Source: an uncultured Bacteroidales bacterium (lineage in GTDB: Bacteria > Bacteroidota > Bacteroidia > Bacteroidales > UBA932). From it: a DNA stretch of 50,003 nucleotides. The notes beneath the pieces were generated by a model. It saw nothing but the letters and a program-made list of their open reading frames with translations. It was not told where the DNA came from and did not search any database. This document shows, in pieces, positions 33,676 through 44,291 of this stretch. How positions within the stretch are numbered: position 1 is the first letter of the stretch; every line of letters starts with the position of its first letter. The position numbers and the translations under genes were made by a program. The stretch lies in NCBI GenBank assembly GCA_905234485.1, contig CAJOHV010000002.1, positions 1 to 50,003 on the forward strand, given 5' to 3'.

Positions 33676-36600
33676 ATGCAGGTTAATGCTGCTGCCAGCG
33701 CTCTTCTTAAAAGCAGGATAGTTTCCTCCAAGGAAATATTCTGCCGCTCGCTATTTCTCTCCTCCCGTTGGTTTGTGCTGGCACAATGCGCTGAGAAAGG
33801 TCTTCACTGTGTTGTTCTTCCCAACAGCGAGGCAGCCGAGTATTGCGCCAACGACCTTTATAATCTTATAGAAGGAGATAAAGTGTTTTTCCTTCCCGCG
33901 TCCGGAGCCGGAGTTGAGCGCAGCAACTACAAATCCTCACTTAGTGTTCAGCGCACCTCCGCCGTGCAGAATATACTGTCTGCTGATAAGGATGACCTTA
34001 CTGTTATAGTAACCTTCCCTGAGGCTCTGGCGGAACCTATTCCCCTTAGCGGAAAAATACTAGATTCAGGCTTTGAACTAAGCAAAGGCCAGGAAATACC
34101 TCATTCCGAAATAATAGAAAAACTCTCAAATCTCGGCTTCGAGAGGGTGGATTTCGTTTCATCTCCCGGACAGTTCGCCGTCAGAGGCAGCATCATAGAC
34201 CTGTTCTCTTACTCGGATAGTGAGGCAGTGAGAATATCCTTCTGGGGCGACGAGATAGAGAATATCCGCATCTTCGACTGCAACACTCAACTTTCCGGCG
34301 GGGAAGTGCCTGCCGTGAAGGTAATGTCCGATATGATCTGCAATCCGGAGTCTGCTTCACAGAACATACTCGAGGCGCTGCCGAAGGATTCTATTCTCTG
34401 GCTGGATTCCTCAGATATGTATAAGGAGAGGGAATTTTTTCCGCTCACGGCACAGTTCACTCGGGTCTATCTGGAAATCCCCATAGACCGTAAGGAAGCG
34501 GACGCAGTTCAGTTCAGCATTTCCCCTCAGCCGGTATTCAACAAGAATTTCGAACTCTTCACAGCGGATATTCGCACCAAGATGGAGAGCGGCTACAAAG
34601 TGCTGATATACGGAGAAAAGCAGTCGCAGACAGACAGGCTCCGCTCCATACTCGAAGAGGAGCGCTGCCCGCTGCCGAGTTTCGTCACCGATAAGAATAT
34701 CCACAACGGTTTCATAGACGAAGAGGCGAAAGTTTGCCATTACACGGACCACGAAATCTTTGACCGTTTCCATAGGGTTTCCATCCGTCGTTCGGTGGAG
34801 AAGACCGAGCAACTCACCCTAAACGACCTCAGTTCGTTCAACATAGGCGATTATATCGTCCATATCGACCACGGTGTGGGCGTGTTCGGAGGTCTTGTGC
34901 GCATCAAGGATGACCACGACCGGATGAAGGAGGTCGTGAAACTGACCTACAAAGACGGCGACGTGGTGTTCGTGTCCGTCCACGCCCTGCATAAGATATC
35001 CCGTTTCCGCGCGGCCGACGGCGAAGCGCCCCGCATAAATAAACTCGGATCGAAGACCTGGATAGCGCTCAAGAACGGCGCGAAGAACAAGGTCAAGGAC
35101 ATCGCGAAGGATCTGATCCAACTCTACGCCAAGCGTCGTGCCTCCAAGGGCTTCGCCTATTCGGCCGATTCCTACCTGCAGACCGAACTCGAATCGTCGT
35201 TTATGTATGAGGACACCCCCGATCAGGAGGAGGCGACCCGCGCGGTGAAGCACGACATGGAGGAGACCTTCCCCATGGACCGCCTGATCTGCGGCGACGT
35301 GGGCTTCGGAAAGACGGAAATCGCCATACGCGCGGCGTTCAAGGCCGCCACGGACGGCAAGCAGGTGGCGGTGCTCGTGCCCACGACCATCCTCGCGCTC
35401 CAGCACTACACTACCTTCAGTTCGAGGCTAGCCAACTTCCCCGTCAAGGTGGACTATGTCAGCCGTCTGCGCACTCCGAAGGAACTGACCGCCATAAAGA
35501 AGGATCTCGCGGAAGGGAAGATAGACATCATCATAGGCACCCATAAACTGCTCGGCGAGGGCTTCCAGTTCAAGGACCTCGGGCTGCTCGTTATCGACGA
35601 AGAGCAGAAGTTCGGCGTGAGCGCCAAGGAGAAACTGCGCCACCTTCGCGCGGAGGTGGACACTCTCACGCTCACGGCCACCCCTATCCCGCGAACGCTG
35701 CAGTTCTCTCTGCTCGGCGCGCGCGACCTTAGCATAATCGCGACCCCGCCGGCCAACCGTATACCTATCCAGACCGAAATTATCCTCTTCGACGAGAAGG
35801 AAATCAAGTCCATAATCGAATACGAACTCAACCGTGGCGGGCAGGTGTTCTTCCTGCATAACAATGTGGAGCAACTGGACAGCATAGGCGAAATCTTACA
35901 TCGCCTGGTGCCGGATATGAGGATATGCATAGCGCACGGGCAGATGGCCCCGAAGGAACTCGAAGACAAGATGCTGGATTTTATCCGCGGCGACTACGAC
36001 CTGCTGCTCTGCACCACCATCATCGAGAACGGTCTGGACATCCCAAACGCGAACACTATCATAATTAATCACGCTCAGAACATAGGCCTGAGCGACCTGC
36101 ACCAACTCCGGGGCAGGGTAGGCCGCTCGAACCGCAAGGCGTTCTGCTACCTGATAGTGCCGCCGCTCGTGAGCATCACGGACGACGCTCGCAAGCGCCT
36201 CAAGGCCATCGAGGAGTTCTCCGATCTGGGCAGCGGCTTCAACATAGCCATGCAAGATCTGGACATCCGCGGAGCGGGTAACCTTCTCGGCGCGGAGCAG
36301 AGCGGGTTCATTATGGATATGGGCTACGAGACCTATCAGAAGATTCTGGCAGAGGCGATGGAAGAACTGGGAATCGAAAGCGGCGGGGCGGTCGGAGGCC
36401 GTGCGGATGCCCGGTTCAGGGCGGACTGCACGGTGGAGACGGATCAGCCGGCTTACATTCCGGATGACTATATGGATATCACCGCGGAGAAGATACGCAT
36501 CTACAAACAACTGGATTCGATGAATTCGGAAAAAGAAATCGACCGTTTCCACGCCCAACTCGCCGACCGTTTCGGAGAGACCCCGGCGGAGGTGGACAAT

Positions 36601-36864
36601 CTCTTCAATGTGGTGAAAATCAGGAATTTGGGTGGCTTGCTCGGATTTGAGAAGATAATTATCAAGAACGGTATGCTGATCTGTTTCTTCATCTCCAACG
36701 CCCTTTCTCCTTTCTTCAAGAGCGAACAGTTTAGCCAACTTCTCGTCCGTATAGGAAATGATTCGCCTTTCACTCTGAAGCAGACTGAAGGAAAACTCAA
36801 AATAATCACCAGGGGCATTGATTCGGTCGAAGCCGCGCTGCAGACTTTGAAGAAGTTGCAATAA
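33676..36864 (+). CDS. mfd: Transcription-repair coupling factor Mfd
   Basis: 1062 residues from ATG 33676. An in-frame TTG at 33664 is possible. Mfd removes stalled RNA polymerase and recruits UvrA. The UvrB-like region includes PGQFAVRGSIIDLFSYS. The polymerase-interaction domain includes YIVHIDHGVGVFGGL. The RecG-like motor has Walker A GDVGFGKTE (about 540-548), DEEQKFGV and TATPIPRTLQFSLLGARDLS, then the TRG region and the C-terminal domain. The extreme N-terminus is a little shorter than in proteobacteria. It ends inside the coaX promoter region. Confidence 0.96.
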   Translation: MQVNAAASALLKSRIVSSKEIFCRSLFLSSRWFVLAQCAEKGLHCVVLPNSEAAEYCANDLYNLIEGDKVFFLPASGAGVERSNYKSSLSVQRTSAVQNILSADKDDLTVIVTFPEALAEPIPLSGKILDSGFELSKGQEIPHSEIIEKLSNLGFERVDFVSSPGQFAVRGSIIDLFSYSDSEAVRISFWGDEIENIRIFDCNTQLSGGEVPAVKVMSDMICNPESASQNILEALPKDSILWLDSSDMYKEREFFPLTAQFTRVYLEIPIDRKEADAVQFSISPQPVFNKNFELFTADIRTKMESGYKVLIYGEKQSQTDRLRSILEEERCPLPSFVTDKNIHNGFIDEEAKVCHYTDHEIFDRFHRVSIRRSVEKTEQLTLNDLSSFNIGDYIVHIDHGVGVFGGLVRIKDDHDRMKEVVKLTYKDGDVVFVSVHALHKISRFRAADGEAPRINKLGSKTWIALKNGAKNKVKDIAKDLIQLYAKRRASKGFAYSADSYLQTELESSFMYEDTPDQEEATRAVKHDMEETFPMDRLICGDVGFGKTEIAIRAAFKAATDGKQVAVLVPTTILALQHYTTFSSRLANFPVKVDYVSRLRTPKELTAIKKDLAEGKIDIIIGTHKLLGEGFQFKDLGLLVIDEEQKFGVSAKEKLRHLRAEVDTLTLTATPIPRTLQFSLLGARDLSIIATPPANRIPIQTEIILFDEKEIKSIIEYELNRGGQVFFLHNNVEQLDSIGEILHRLVPDMRICIAHGQMAPKELEDKMLDFIRGDYDLLLCTTIIENGLDIPNANTIIINHAQNIGLSDLHQLRGRVGRSNRKAFCYLIVPPLVSITDDARKRLKAIEEFSDLGSGFNIAMQDLDIRGAGNLLGAEQSGFIMDMGYETYQKILAEAMEELGIESGGAVGGRADARFRADCTVETDQPAYIPDDYMDITAEKIRIYKQLDSMNSEKEIDRFHAQLADRFGETPAEVDNLFNVVKIRNLGGLLGFEKIIIKNGMLICFFISNALSPFFKSEQFSQLLVRIGNDSPFTLKQTEGKLKIITRGIDSVEAALQTLKKLQ

Positions 36865-36877
36865 ATTATTAAATTTG
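36847..36877 (+). promoter_or_regulatory. Consensus promoter for coaX and the downstream envelope genes
   Basis: TTG (36847-36849), a 20-base spacer and TAAATTTG (36870-36877). The TTG lies in the last codons of mfd. The ATG of coaX follows at 36889. Confidence 0.75.
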
Positions 36878-36888
36878 TCGGCTTAAGT

Positions 36889-37617
36889 ATGGCGAATCTG
36901 CTCATCGAGATAGGAAACACGGCGCTGAAAGCCGCCTGGGCCGAGGGAAAGACTCTCGGAAAGACGGTGCGCTACCAGGGAGAAAAACTCCACGGTTTTC
37001 TTATCGGCACTCTCCTCGCGAAGGAGAAACCCGATGTGCTGGTTCTGGCGTCCGTGCGCGACATCCCCGAGGAGGATATCCGCGAGATACGCGAAAGGTG
37101 CGGGCAGTTGGTCCTGATAGACCGTAACCATCCCGCGATTATGAGGGCCTATGGCCTTCCGGAGTACCTTTCACCGTCGCGAGCGGCCGGCATAATCGCG
37201 GCGAGGGAACTGTTCAAGGGCAAGCCCTGCCTGGTCTTCGACTTCGGCACCGTGCTCTCGATCGATTCGGTCGCTGCGGACGGCACCTACCATGGTGGTA
37301 ACGTGTCGCTCGGATGCCGCACCCGCTTCAAGGCGCTGAACCGCTATTCAAGGGCGCTGCCGCTCGTGGACACGCCGCTCGATCCGCCCGCAATCGGCTC
37401 TTCGGAGACCAGCGGAATCGAGGCCGGAGTGATTTCGGGCATAGTGTTTGAAGTTGACGGGTACATAGCCGGCGCTCCCGGTAGCGTGGTTGTGTTCACC
37501 GGGGGAGACGCCAGTTACTTTGCAAAGCAGACCAAGCACTCTATTTTCGTGGTCTCGAACCTCGTGCTGATGGGCTTGGCCACCATTTCGGAAGATTATG
37601 ACAGGACGCAGGGTTAA
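36889..37617 (+). CDS. coaX: Type III pantothenate kinase homologue with altered catalytic residues
   Basis: 242 residues. The fold and order of motifs match CoaX, which phosphorylates pantothenate in the first step of coenzyme A synthesis. However, the first motif reads IEIGNT (Glu7 in place of the usual Asp). The second, normally G-x-D-R with the Asp as general base, reads SPSR (95-98), so that Asp is Ser97. DFGT (118-121) and GGNVSLG are kept. Either the enzyme uses another residue or it is inactive. The gene overlaps the next by 20 bases and heads the envelope cluster. Comparison is with remembered CoaX sequences. Confidence 0.8.
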   Translation: MANLLIEIGNTALKAAWAEGKTLGKTVRYQGEKLHGFLIGTLLAKEKPDVLVLASVRDIPEEDIREIRERCGQLVLIDRNHPAIMRAYGLPEYLSPSRAAGIIAARELFKGKPCLVFDFGTVLSIDSVAADGTYHGGNVSLGCRTRFKALNRYSRALPLVDTPLDPPAIGSSETSGIEAGVISGIVFEVDGYIAGAPGSVVVFTGGDASYFAKQTKHSIFVVSNLVLMGLATISEDYDRTQG

Positions 37618-38917
37618 AATATTACTGTTGGCTTTGACGCTTCCTTTCTTCGCGGCTCACGCGGAGGACGGAGGAACCTATGCCGGTTATACCCCTTACT
37701 CGGTGTTCGGCGTGGGTGAGATAATGATGCCCGGAACAGCCTACAACAAAACGATGGGCGGAGTGGGTATCGCCTCGCGCAACCGCCGCTATGTGAACGT
37801 GCTCAACCCCGCGGCCGTCACGGCCCGCGATTCCCTCGCCTTCATGTCTGATTTCTCCATCTATGAGACCAACAAGATTCTGAGGCAGGGAGATATGGTG
37901 TCTGCGAACAACCTGTTCAACATCAACAACTTCCTCATCTCGTTCCCCCTCTTCTATTCGAAGCCGGCGGATGCGTCCATGATGCTGGGAATCAGACCCT
38001 ACAGCTCCACGGGCTACGGTTATGGTTACTACGACACTAACCCGACGGCGATAGCCACGGTGGGTAATATTACACACTCATACAGCGGCCTCGGCAGCAT
38101 CTATCAGGCTTTCGCGACCGTGGGTGTGGAACTCTTCGACAAGGTTTCCGTGGGCGCGGAACTCACGCATTATTTCGGCAACATCAAGAAGACCTACGTG
38201 GAGAGCCTGGCGGACGAGGCGGCTGTGGGAATAACCAAGACCAACGAGCTTCAGTTGAACGCGAATGCAGCCAAGTTCGGTCTGCAGTACGAGCAGCCCT
38301 TCGGCGATAAACTGAGCATAGGCCTCGGAGCGGTCTACGGACTGGACGCGCAACTCGGAGGACGCCTGATCAACACCGTCACCGTCGCCGGCGAGAGTAA
38401 GGACACGACCAATGTTCACGCTCTGCCCGGCAAACTCTATCTGGCGGGCGAGATGGGGGTCGGCCTCAGCGTCAGTTATGGCTCCAAGTTCAAGGCCGAA
38501 GTGGACTACACCCGTTCGGACTGGACGAACTGCGGTTTTTCGGGCGTCAACGGCCTGGCGGTGAACGGCGCGAGCGGCCCTTTGTTCACCACAGGATTGT
38601 CCCAGTCGCTCAGGGCGGGAGTGGAATACATCCCGAATCCGACGGACATCCGTTACTACTACAAACTCATCGCCTACAGGGCGGGAGTCTATTACACGAA
38701 AGAATATTTCAGCGTCTCAGGCAACGAAATCTACTCGAGAGGCATCACTTTGGGTGCGACCCTTCCGGTTTTCCGTTGGAACAACGGTCTTACCTTCGGA
38801 GTGGAACTCGGGCAGAGAGGCTCGCTGAAAAACAATATGGTGCGCGAAACCTACGTAGGCTTCAGCCTGGGAGTGAATCTCTTCGACGTATGGTTCCAGA
38901 AACCGATGTATGAATAA
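37598..38917 (+). CDS. Outer-membrane beta-barrel protein
   Basis: 439 residues. The signal peptide (MTGRRVKILLLALTLPFFAAHA) is probably cleaved after Ala22. The mature part starts YAGYTPYSVFGVGEIMMPGTAYNKTMGGVGIASRNRRYVN and consists of alternating hydrophobic strands with many Gly, Tyr and Ser, a pattern like FadL/PorV-type barrels. Proteins of this type are encoded next to coaX and lptC in many Bacteroidales. The start overlaps coaX, indicating co-translation. Substrate or function is unknown. Confidence 0.8.
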   Translation: MTGRRVKILLLALTLPFFAAHAEDGGTYAGYTPYSVFGVGEIMMPGTAYNKTMGGVGIASRNRRYVNVLNPAAVTARDSLAFMSDFSIYETNKILRQGDMVSANNLFNINNFLISFPLFYSKPADASMMLGIRPYSSTGYGYGYYDTNPTAIATVGNITHSYSGLGSIYQAFATVGVELFDKVSVGAELTHYFGNIKKTYVESLADEAAVGITKTNELQLNANAAKFGLQYEQPFGDKLSIGLGAVYGLDAQLGGRLINTVTVAGESKDTTNVHALPGKLYLAGEMGVGLSVSYGSKFKAEVDYTRSDWTNCGFSGVNGLAVNGASGPLFTTGLSQSLRAGVEYIPNPTDIRYYYKLIAYRAGVYYTKEYFSVSGNEIYSRGITLGATLPVFRWNNGLTFGVELGQRGSLKNNMVRETYVGFSLGVNLFDVWFQKPMYE

Positions 38918-38932
38918 ACAAGTTTTAAGGAT

Positions 38933-40261
38933 ATGAAAAGACTGATTATCGCAATCCTGGCAATCGCCACCCTCGGCACGGGCAATCTGTTCGCGCAGGG
39001 GAAGTACGGTGCCGACAGCGCCGAGTGCATCAAGTACCTCTCGTACTACAAAGAGTACTTCAAGCAGAAGAACTATGACTCCGCCACTCCCAACTGGCGC
39101 GAGGCGTTCAAGATTTGCCCTCCGACGGCAAACCAGACTATGCTTGTGGACGGAACTGCCCTCATGCGCAAACTCATCTCGAAGAATGCAAAGAACCCCG
39201 TGTATAAGGCTCAGCTCATCGACTCCCTTATGATGATCCACGACGTTCGCATCGAGTACTATCCGAAGTACGGTGTGACCGCCCGCAACAATAAGGGTCT
39301 GGATATGGCCAACTACATCAAGGACGACAACAAACGTCTTTACGAGGGTCTCAACGATATCATCGAGTTCAACGACAAGGACACCAAGCCCAGCCTCTAC
39401 ATCTTCAACCTCAACGCCGCAATCGAACTTTGCAAGATCGGCCTGATCGACGAAGAAGAGGTCATCAGCGTGTATGAGCGCAACTCCGAACTGCTCGACG
39501 CCGCCGAGGCGAAGACAGAGACCGACAAAGAGGCGAACGAGAAGGTCCGCACGGATCTGGACAACCTCTTCGTGGCCAGCAAACTGGCAGATTGCGACAA
39601 GATCATCGCCCTCTACGGACCCCGCTTCGAGGCTAATCCTTCGGATGCCGAGTTCGCGTCGAAGGTCGTGAGGATCATGTCCTCCGCTGAAGACTGCATG
39701 GACAACAACCTGTTCATCGCAGCGGCGACCACCGTCTACAATGCGAACCCCAGCGCCACTTCCGCAAAGATGCTCTATCAGTTGAATGCGGCTCAGGGCA
39801 AGGTGGATCTCGCCGTCAAGTATATGGAAGAGGCAATCGCAGCCGAGGATTCGGACGCCGAGATGGACGCCGAACTCTACTACGAACTTGCCGTCTATGC
39901 ATACAAGTCGGGTCGTCCTCAGTTGGGCGAATCTTCCGCCAAGCGTTCGGTCGCCATCACCGGCAAGAACGACCTCAAGGCTAAGAACTATATGCTTCTT
40001 GCCACCATCTGGGGCAACGTTCGCTGCGAAGGCAACGAAATCGCAGTCCGCGCTCCTTATTGGGTGGCGGTGGACTTCCTCGAGAAGGCCAAGAGGGCAG
40101 ACTCCTCCCTCGCCGACGAGGCCAACAAGATGATCGCCCAGTTCCGTCAGTACTATCCTACCGCGGCGGACGCCTTTATGTATGACGTGAAGGACGGCGA
40201 CTCTTACACCGTCAGTTGCGGAGCGTTCCGCGAGACCACGACAGTCAAGACCCAGAAGTAG
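38933..40261 (+). CDS. Periplasmic TPR-type protein
   Basis: 442 residues. The signal peptide (MKRLIIAILAIATLGTGNLFA) is cleaved probably before Gln22. The rest is mostly helical: an early CIKYLSYYKEYFKQKNYDSATPNWREAF unit and later ALYYEL-like repeats such as AELYYELAVYAYKSGRPQLGESSAKRS resemble tetratricopeptide repeats. The conserved position between a beta-barrel gene (15-base gap) and lptC suggests a role in outer-membrane assembly or envelope maintenance, which is inference from context. Confidence 0.8.
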   Translation: MKRLIIAILAIATLGTGNLFAQGKYGADSAECIKYLSYYKEYFKQKNYDSATPNWREAFKICPPTANQTMLVDGTALMRKLISKNAKNPVYKAQLIDSLMMIHDVRIEYYPKYGVTARNNKGLDMANYIKDDNKRLYEGLNDIIEFNDKDTKPSLYIFNLNAAIELCKIGLIDEEEVISVYERNSELLDAAEAKTETDKEANEKVRTDLDNLFVASKLADCDKIIALYGPRFEANPSDAEFASKVVRIMSSAEDCMDNNLFIAAATTVYNANPSATSAKMLYQLNAAQGKVDLAVKYMEEAIAAEDSDAEMDAELYYELAVYAYKSGRPQLGESSAKRSVAITGKNDLKAKNYMLLATIWGNVRCEGNEIAVRAPYWVAVDFLEKAKRADSSLADEANKMIAQFRQYYPTAADAFMYDVKDGDSYTVSCGAFRETTTVKTQK

Positions 40262-40287
40262 AGTAGTTGAAGACTGTCCTCCATACT

Positions 40288-40896
40288 ATGACTAAGGCAA
40301 CCGCTTTCATCGCGGTTGCTTTTGTCGTTTTCGGGTGCGGAGGCAAACTCAAGGAGGCGGACAAGATCAACCTCGCGGAAACACCCGTGCAGGTGGTTCA
40401 CGACATGTTTGCGGTGAACACTGAAGACGGTGTGGTGAAGCAGCGTTTCGAATCGGCCGTGATGCTCAAGTTCGTTACGGACACTCTGGACTACGATCTT
40501 TTCCCCAACGGTCTGCAGGTCTACGGTTACACCGAAGAGGGGCTTCTGGAGACCATCATCATGGCGGACAAGGCCAAGCACGTCACGGCGGGCAAGCGCT
40601 CCGCCGGCGAATTGTGGGAGGCGACCGGCAATGTGCTGGTGTCCAACGTGATCAAGAAAGAGACCATGGAGACGGACACCCTCTACTGGGACCGCAAGAA
40701 GGAAGAGATTTACACTGACGCCTATGTGAAACTCTATTCCGAGGACGGACTGATGCAGGGCTACGGCATGCGCTCGGACGATCGCGCCCGCAACGCCATT
40801 CTCCTCAGGCCTTTCGACAGTTACGGCTATTCGCAGTCGGACAGCACCAGCGTGAAGATAGATTCGGTCAACTTCATCGGACCTTTGCTCAAATAA
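40288..40896 (+). CDS. lptC: LptC-like lipoprotein (lipopolysaccharide export)
   Basis: 202 residues from ATG 40288. A TTG at 40267 in frame is an alternative and would extend the signal by 7 residues. The lipoprotein signal MTKATAFIAVAFVVFGC ends in lipobox VFGC. The OstA/LptC-type beta-jellyroll repeats are visible: VKQRFESAVMLKF, IIMADKAKHV, GELWEATGNVLVSN, TLYWDRKKEEIYTDAYVKLYS and MQGYGMRSDD. LptC bridges the inner-membrane LPS transporter and LptA. The lipoprotein form, rather than an inner-membrane helix, is common in this phylum. A promoter for the next gene lies across its stop codon. Confidence 0.85.
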   Translation: MTKATAFIAVAFVVFGCGGKLKEADKINLAETPVQVVHDMFAVNTEDGVVKQRFESAVMLKFVTDTLDYDLFPNGLQVYGYTEEGLLETIIMADKAKHVTAGKRSAGELWEATGNVLVSNVIKKETMETDTLYWDRKKEEIYTDAYVKLYSEDGLMQGYGMRSDDRARNAILLRPFDSYGYSQSDSTSVKIDSVNFIGPLLK

Positions 40897-40915
40897 AGAA
40901 TTATTACTATCTTCG
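40885..40915 (+). promoter_or_regulatory. Promoter for the PpiD-like gene
   Basis: TTG (40885-40887), a 20-base spacer and TATCTTCG (40908-40915), one base off TAnnTTTG. It overlaps the end of lptC, and the next ATG is at 40964. Confidence 0.5.
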
Positions 40916-40963
40916 CAGCCCAATTTCGATAATTTTAAAGAAAAAACTATAGTACTACAAAAG

Positions 40964-43033
40964 ATGCGCAACAAGTTCGGAGTGGCTATCTCCGTAATCA
41001 TCGCGCTTTCCCTCCTGTACTTCATCGCCCCTATGGACGACCTGATGAATCTTTTCGGCAGGCCTGAGAATGTAGGCGAAATCAACGGTACGGGAATCTC
41101 GTATGAGGACTTTACGACCGAGGTCGGAACCTTCACTACGATCAACGAAATCACCACAGGCTCAAGCGCTCAGACCGAGCAGGCACACCAGCAGATCCGC
41201 AATGCTGCATGGCAGTCCCTCCTGGACCGCTTTATGTTCTTCAAGAACTGCGAGGCGGCAGGTATTAAGGTCGGCGACGCAGAGGTGGCAGACCTCATTG
41301 CAGGAAATCACCTCAGCCCCATCATTGAGCAGAATCCTCTCTTCCTGGCAGAGGACGGCACTTTCTCAGTGGAGAAGGTCCGTGAAATCAACCGCCAGGC
41401 CGAGTCGGACGAGACCCTCAAACTCTACTGGAACTATCTGAAGCAGACTGTCCGTACCCAGCAGTTCTATGCCAAGTACGGTTCACTCTTCGCCTACAGC
41501 ACGGTTGAGAGCCCGCTTTCGCTCAAGAAGGCCGTCGAGGACGGTAACACCACCGCCGACATCGAACTCGTCACCATCCCTTACGGCTATGTGCGCGACA
41601 CGACCGTGAACGTCTCGAAGAGCGAGATCAAGGCCTACTACAAAGCCCATCAGGACGAATTCAAGCAGAAGGCCAGCCGCGACATAGAGTACGTGGTGTT
41701 TGAGGTGAAGCCCTCGGATTCGGACATCGCTTTCACCGAGAAGGCTATGGACGAGGCTCTGGATGAGTTCGCTTCCACGGACAATCTCAAGAACTTCCTT
41801 CTGAAGAACTCAGACAGGTCGCTCTCGAACCGCTGGTACAAGAAGGGTGAACTCAACACCGTCTCTTCCGAGATTGACAAGTTCGTGTTCTCCGGCAAGA
41901 AGGGCATCTCGCCCGTCGTGAAGGAAGGCGACAGCTTCTTCTCCGCACGCGTTATCGCAAGCGCCAATGTTCCTGATTCAGTGTATGTGAAGCACATTCT
42001 CCTTCAGGGCGCGGGCGCAGCGAAGAAGGCCGACAGTCTTGCCGCAGTGGCGACCAAGAACCCCGGCCGTTTCGTGGAACTCGTTCTCAACTATTCCGCG
42101 GATCAGGGATCGGCGGCTGACGGCGCCCTTGGCAACATCGGCTGGATGACCCAGAGTTATATGATCCCCGGATTCGAGTCCGTGATGACCGCGAAGGTCG
42201 GCAAGCCCTACGTGATCAAGACTCAGTACGGCAGCCATGTGGTAGTTGTCACCAAGACCACCAAGCCCATCGCGAAGAAGCAGGTGGCTATCCTCGAGAA
42301 GTCAGTCCTTGCAAGCAAGGAGACCTTCAACGGATTCTACAACGAAGCCAACAAGTTCGCCACCATCGCAGGCGGCACACTCGAAGGCTACCTCAAGGCA
42401 GTCGATTCCCTCGGCGTGTATTCCCACAAGCAGAACCATGTGCTCGAGAGCACCTCGACCTTCGGTTCGGTGGACCAGGCCAAGGAAGTCACCCGTTGGG
42501 TGTTCGACAACAAGACCAAGAAGGGCAAGGCTTCCGGTATCATCACCGTGAACAACAACTTCTTCTTTGTGGCCGCCGTCAAGGAGGTCCGCAAGGACGG
42601 CGTTGCAGAACTCTCCGAGGTTGCAAGCCAGATTCAGAGCAAACTCTACACCGAGAAGCGCAATGCCCACAAAGCAGCGCAGGTGGCAGAGTTCATGGCA
42701 GAGAATCCCACTCTCGAGGCCGTTGCAGAGGCTAACGGAACCACCGTCAGCACCCGCACAGACATCAGTTTCTCCCCGATGAGCGCAGGTGTCGTGGAGC
42801 CCGCTCTTCTCGGAGCCATTCTCAATTCTGAGATCGGCGCCGTGAGCGGCCCCGTCGAGGGACAGAACGCAGTCTATGTGTTCAAGACCACCCGCCGCGA
42901 GGCTGGTCAGTTCTACACCGAGGACGATGCGAAGAACTACGCGACCCAGAAGGCCCAGTACTCCTCGCAGATGATTATGCCCGTGATGCAGGAAGCTGCG
43001 AATGTCGTAGACAACCGCGCCAGGTACTATTAA
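40964..43033 (+). CDS. PpiD/SurA-type periplasmic peptidyl-prolyl isomerase
   Basis: 689 residues. The N-terminal membrane anchor (about 5-21, FGVAISVIIALSLLYFI) is followed by a SurA_N-like chaperone region. A parvulin domain lies at about 335-430 (VKHILLQ, GALGNIGWMTQSYMIPGFESV, IKTQYGSHVVVVTKT), and a further chaperone region extends to the C-terminus. This is the PpiD layout: an inner-membrane chaperone for newly exported outer-membrane proteins. It closes the coaX-to-PpiD cluster and is followed by a strong terminator. Isomerase activity is not certain from sequence. Confidence 0.88.
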   Translation: MRNKFGVAISVIIALSLLYFIAPMDDLMNLFGRPENVGEINGTGISYEDFTTEVGTFTTINEITTGSSAQTEQAHQQIRNAAWQSLLDRFMFFKNCEAAGIKVGDAEVADLIAGNHLSPIIEQNPLFLAEDGTFSVEKVREINRQAESDETLKLYWNYLKQTVRTQQFYAKYGSLFAYSTVESPLSLKKAVEDGNTTADIELVTIPYGYVRDTTVNVSKSEIKAYYKAHQDEFKQKASRDIEYVVFEVKPSDSDIAFTEKAMDEALDEFASTDNLKNFLLKNSDRSLSNRWYKKGELNTVSSEIDKFVFSGKKGISPVVKEGDSFFSARVIASANVPDSVYVKHILLQGAGAAKKADSLAAVATKNPGRFVELVLNYSADQGSAADGALGNIGWMTQSYMIPGFESVMTAKVGKPYVIKTQYGSHVVVVTKTTKPIAKKQVAILEKSVLASKETFNGFYNEANKFATIAGGTLEGYLKAVDSLGVYSHKQNHVLESTSTFGSVDQAKEVTRWVFDNKTKKGKASGIITVNNNFFFVAAVKEVRKDGVAELSEVASQIQSKLYTEKRNAHKAAQVAEFMAENPTLEAVAEANGTTVSTRTDISFSPMSAGVVEPALLGAILNSEIGAVSGPVEGQNAVYVFKTTRREAGQFYTEDDAKNYATQKAQYSSQMIMPVMQEAANVVDNRARYY

Positions 43034-43054
43034 TAGTTCCCAGCGCTAAATCTT

Positions 43055-43098
43055 AACACTACCTTGTGGGAATGTCCGCGAGGTAGTGTTTCTTTTTT
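43055..43098 (+). terminator. Intrinsic terminator after the PpiD-like gene
   Basis: AACACTACCT (43055-43064) pairs with AGGTAGTGTT (43081-43090) around a 16-base loop and is followed by TCTTTTTT. The T-tract runs directly into the galK promoter. Confidence 0.9.
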
Positions 43099-43100
43099 AC

Positions 43101-43108
43101 TATATTTG
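43101..43108 (+). promoter_or_regulatory. Promoter -7 box for galK
   Basis: TATATTTG, three bases after the T-tract of the preceding terminator. The region where the TTG would sit is the terminator stem, so promoter and terminator overlap physically. The ATG is at 43140. Confidence 0.65.
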
Positions 43109-43139
43109 TATTCCACGACTGAAACTAAAACCATTCTAT

Positions 43140-44291
<1,152 letters not shown>

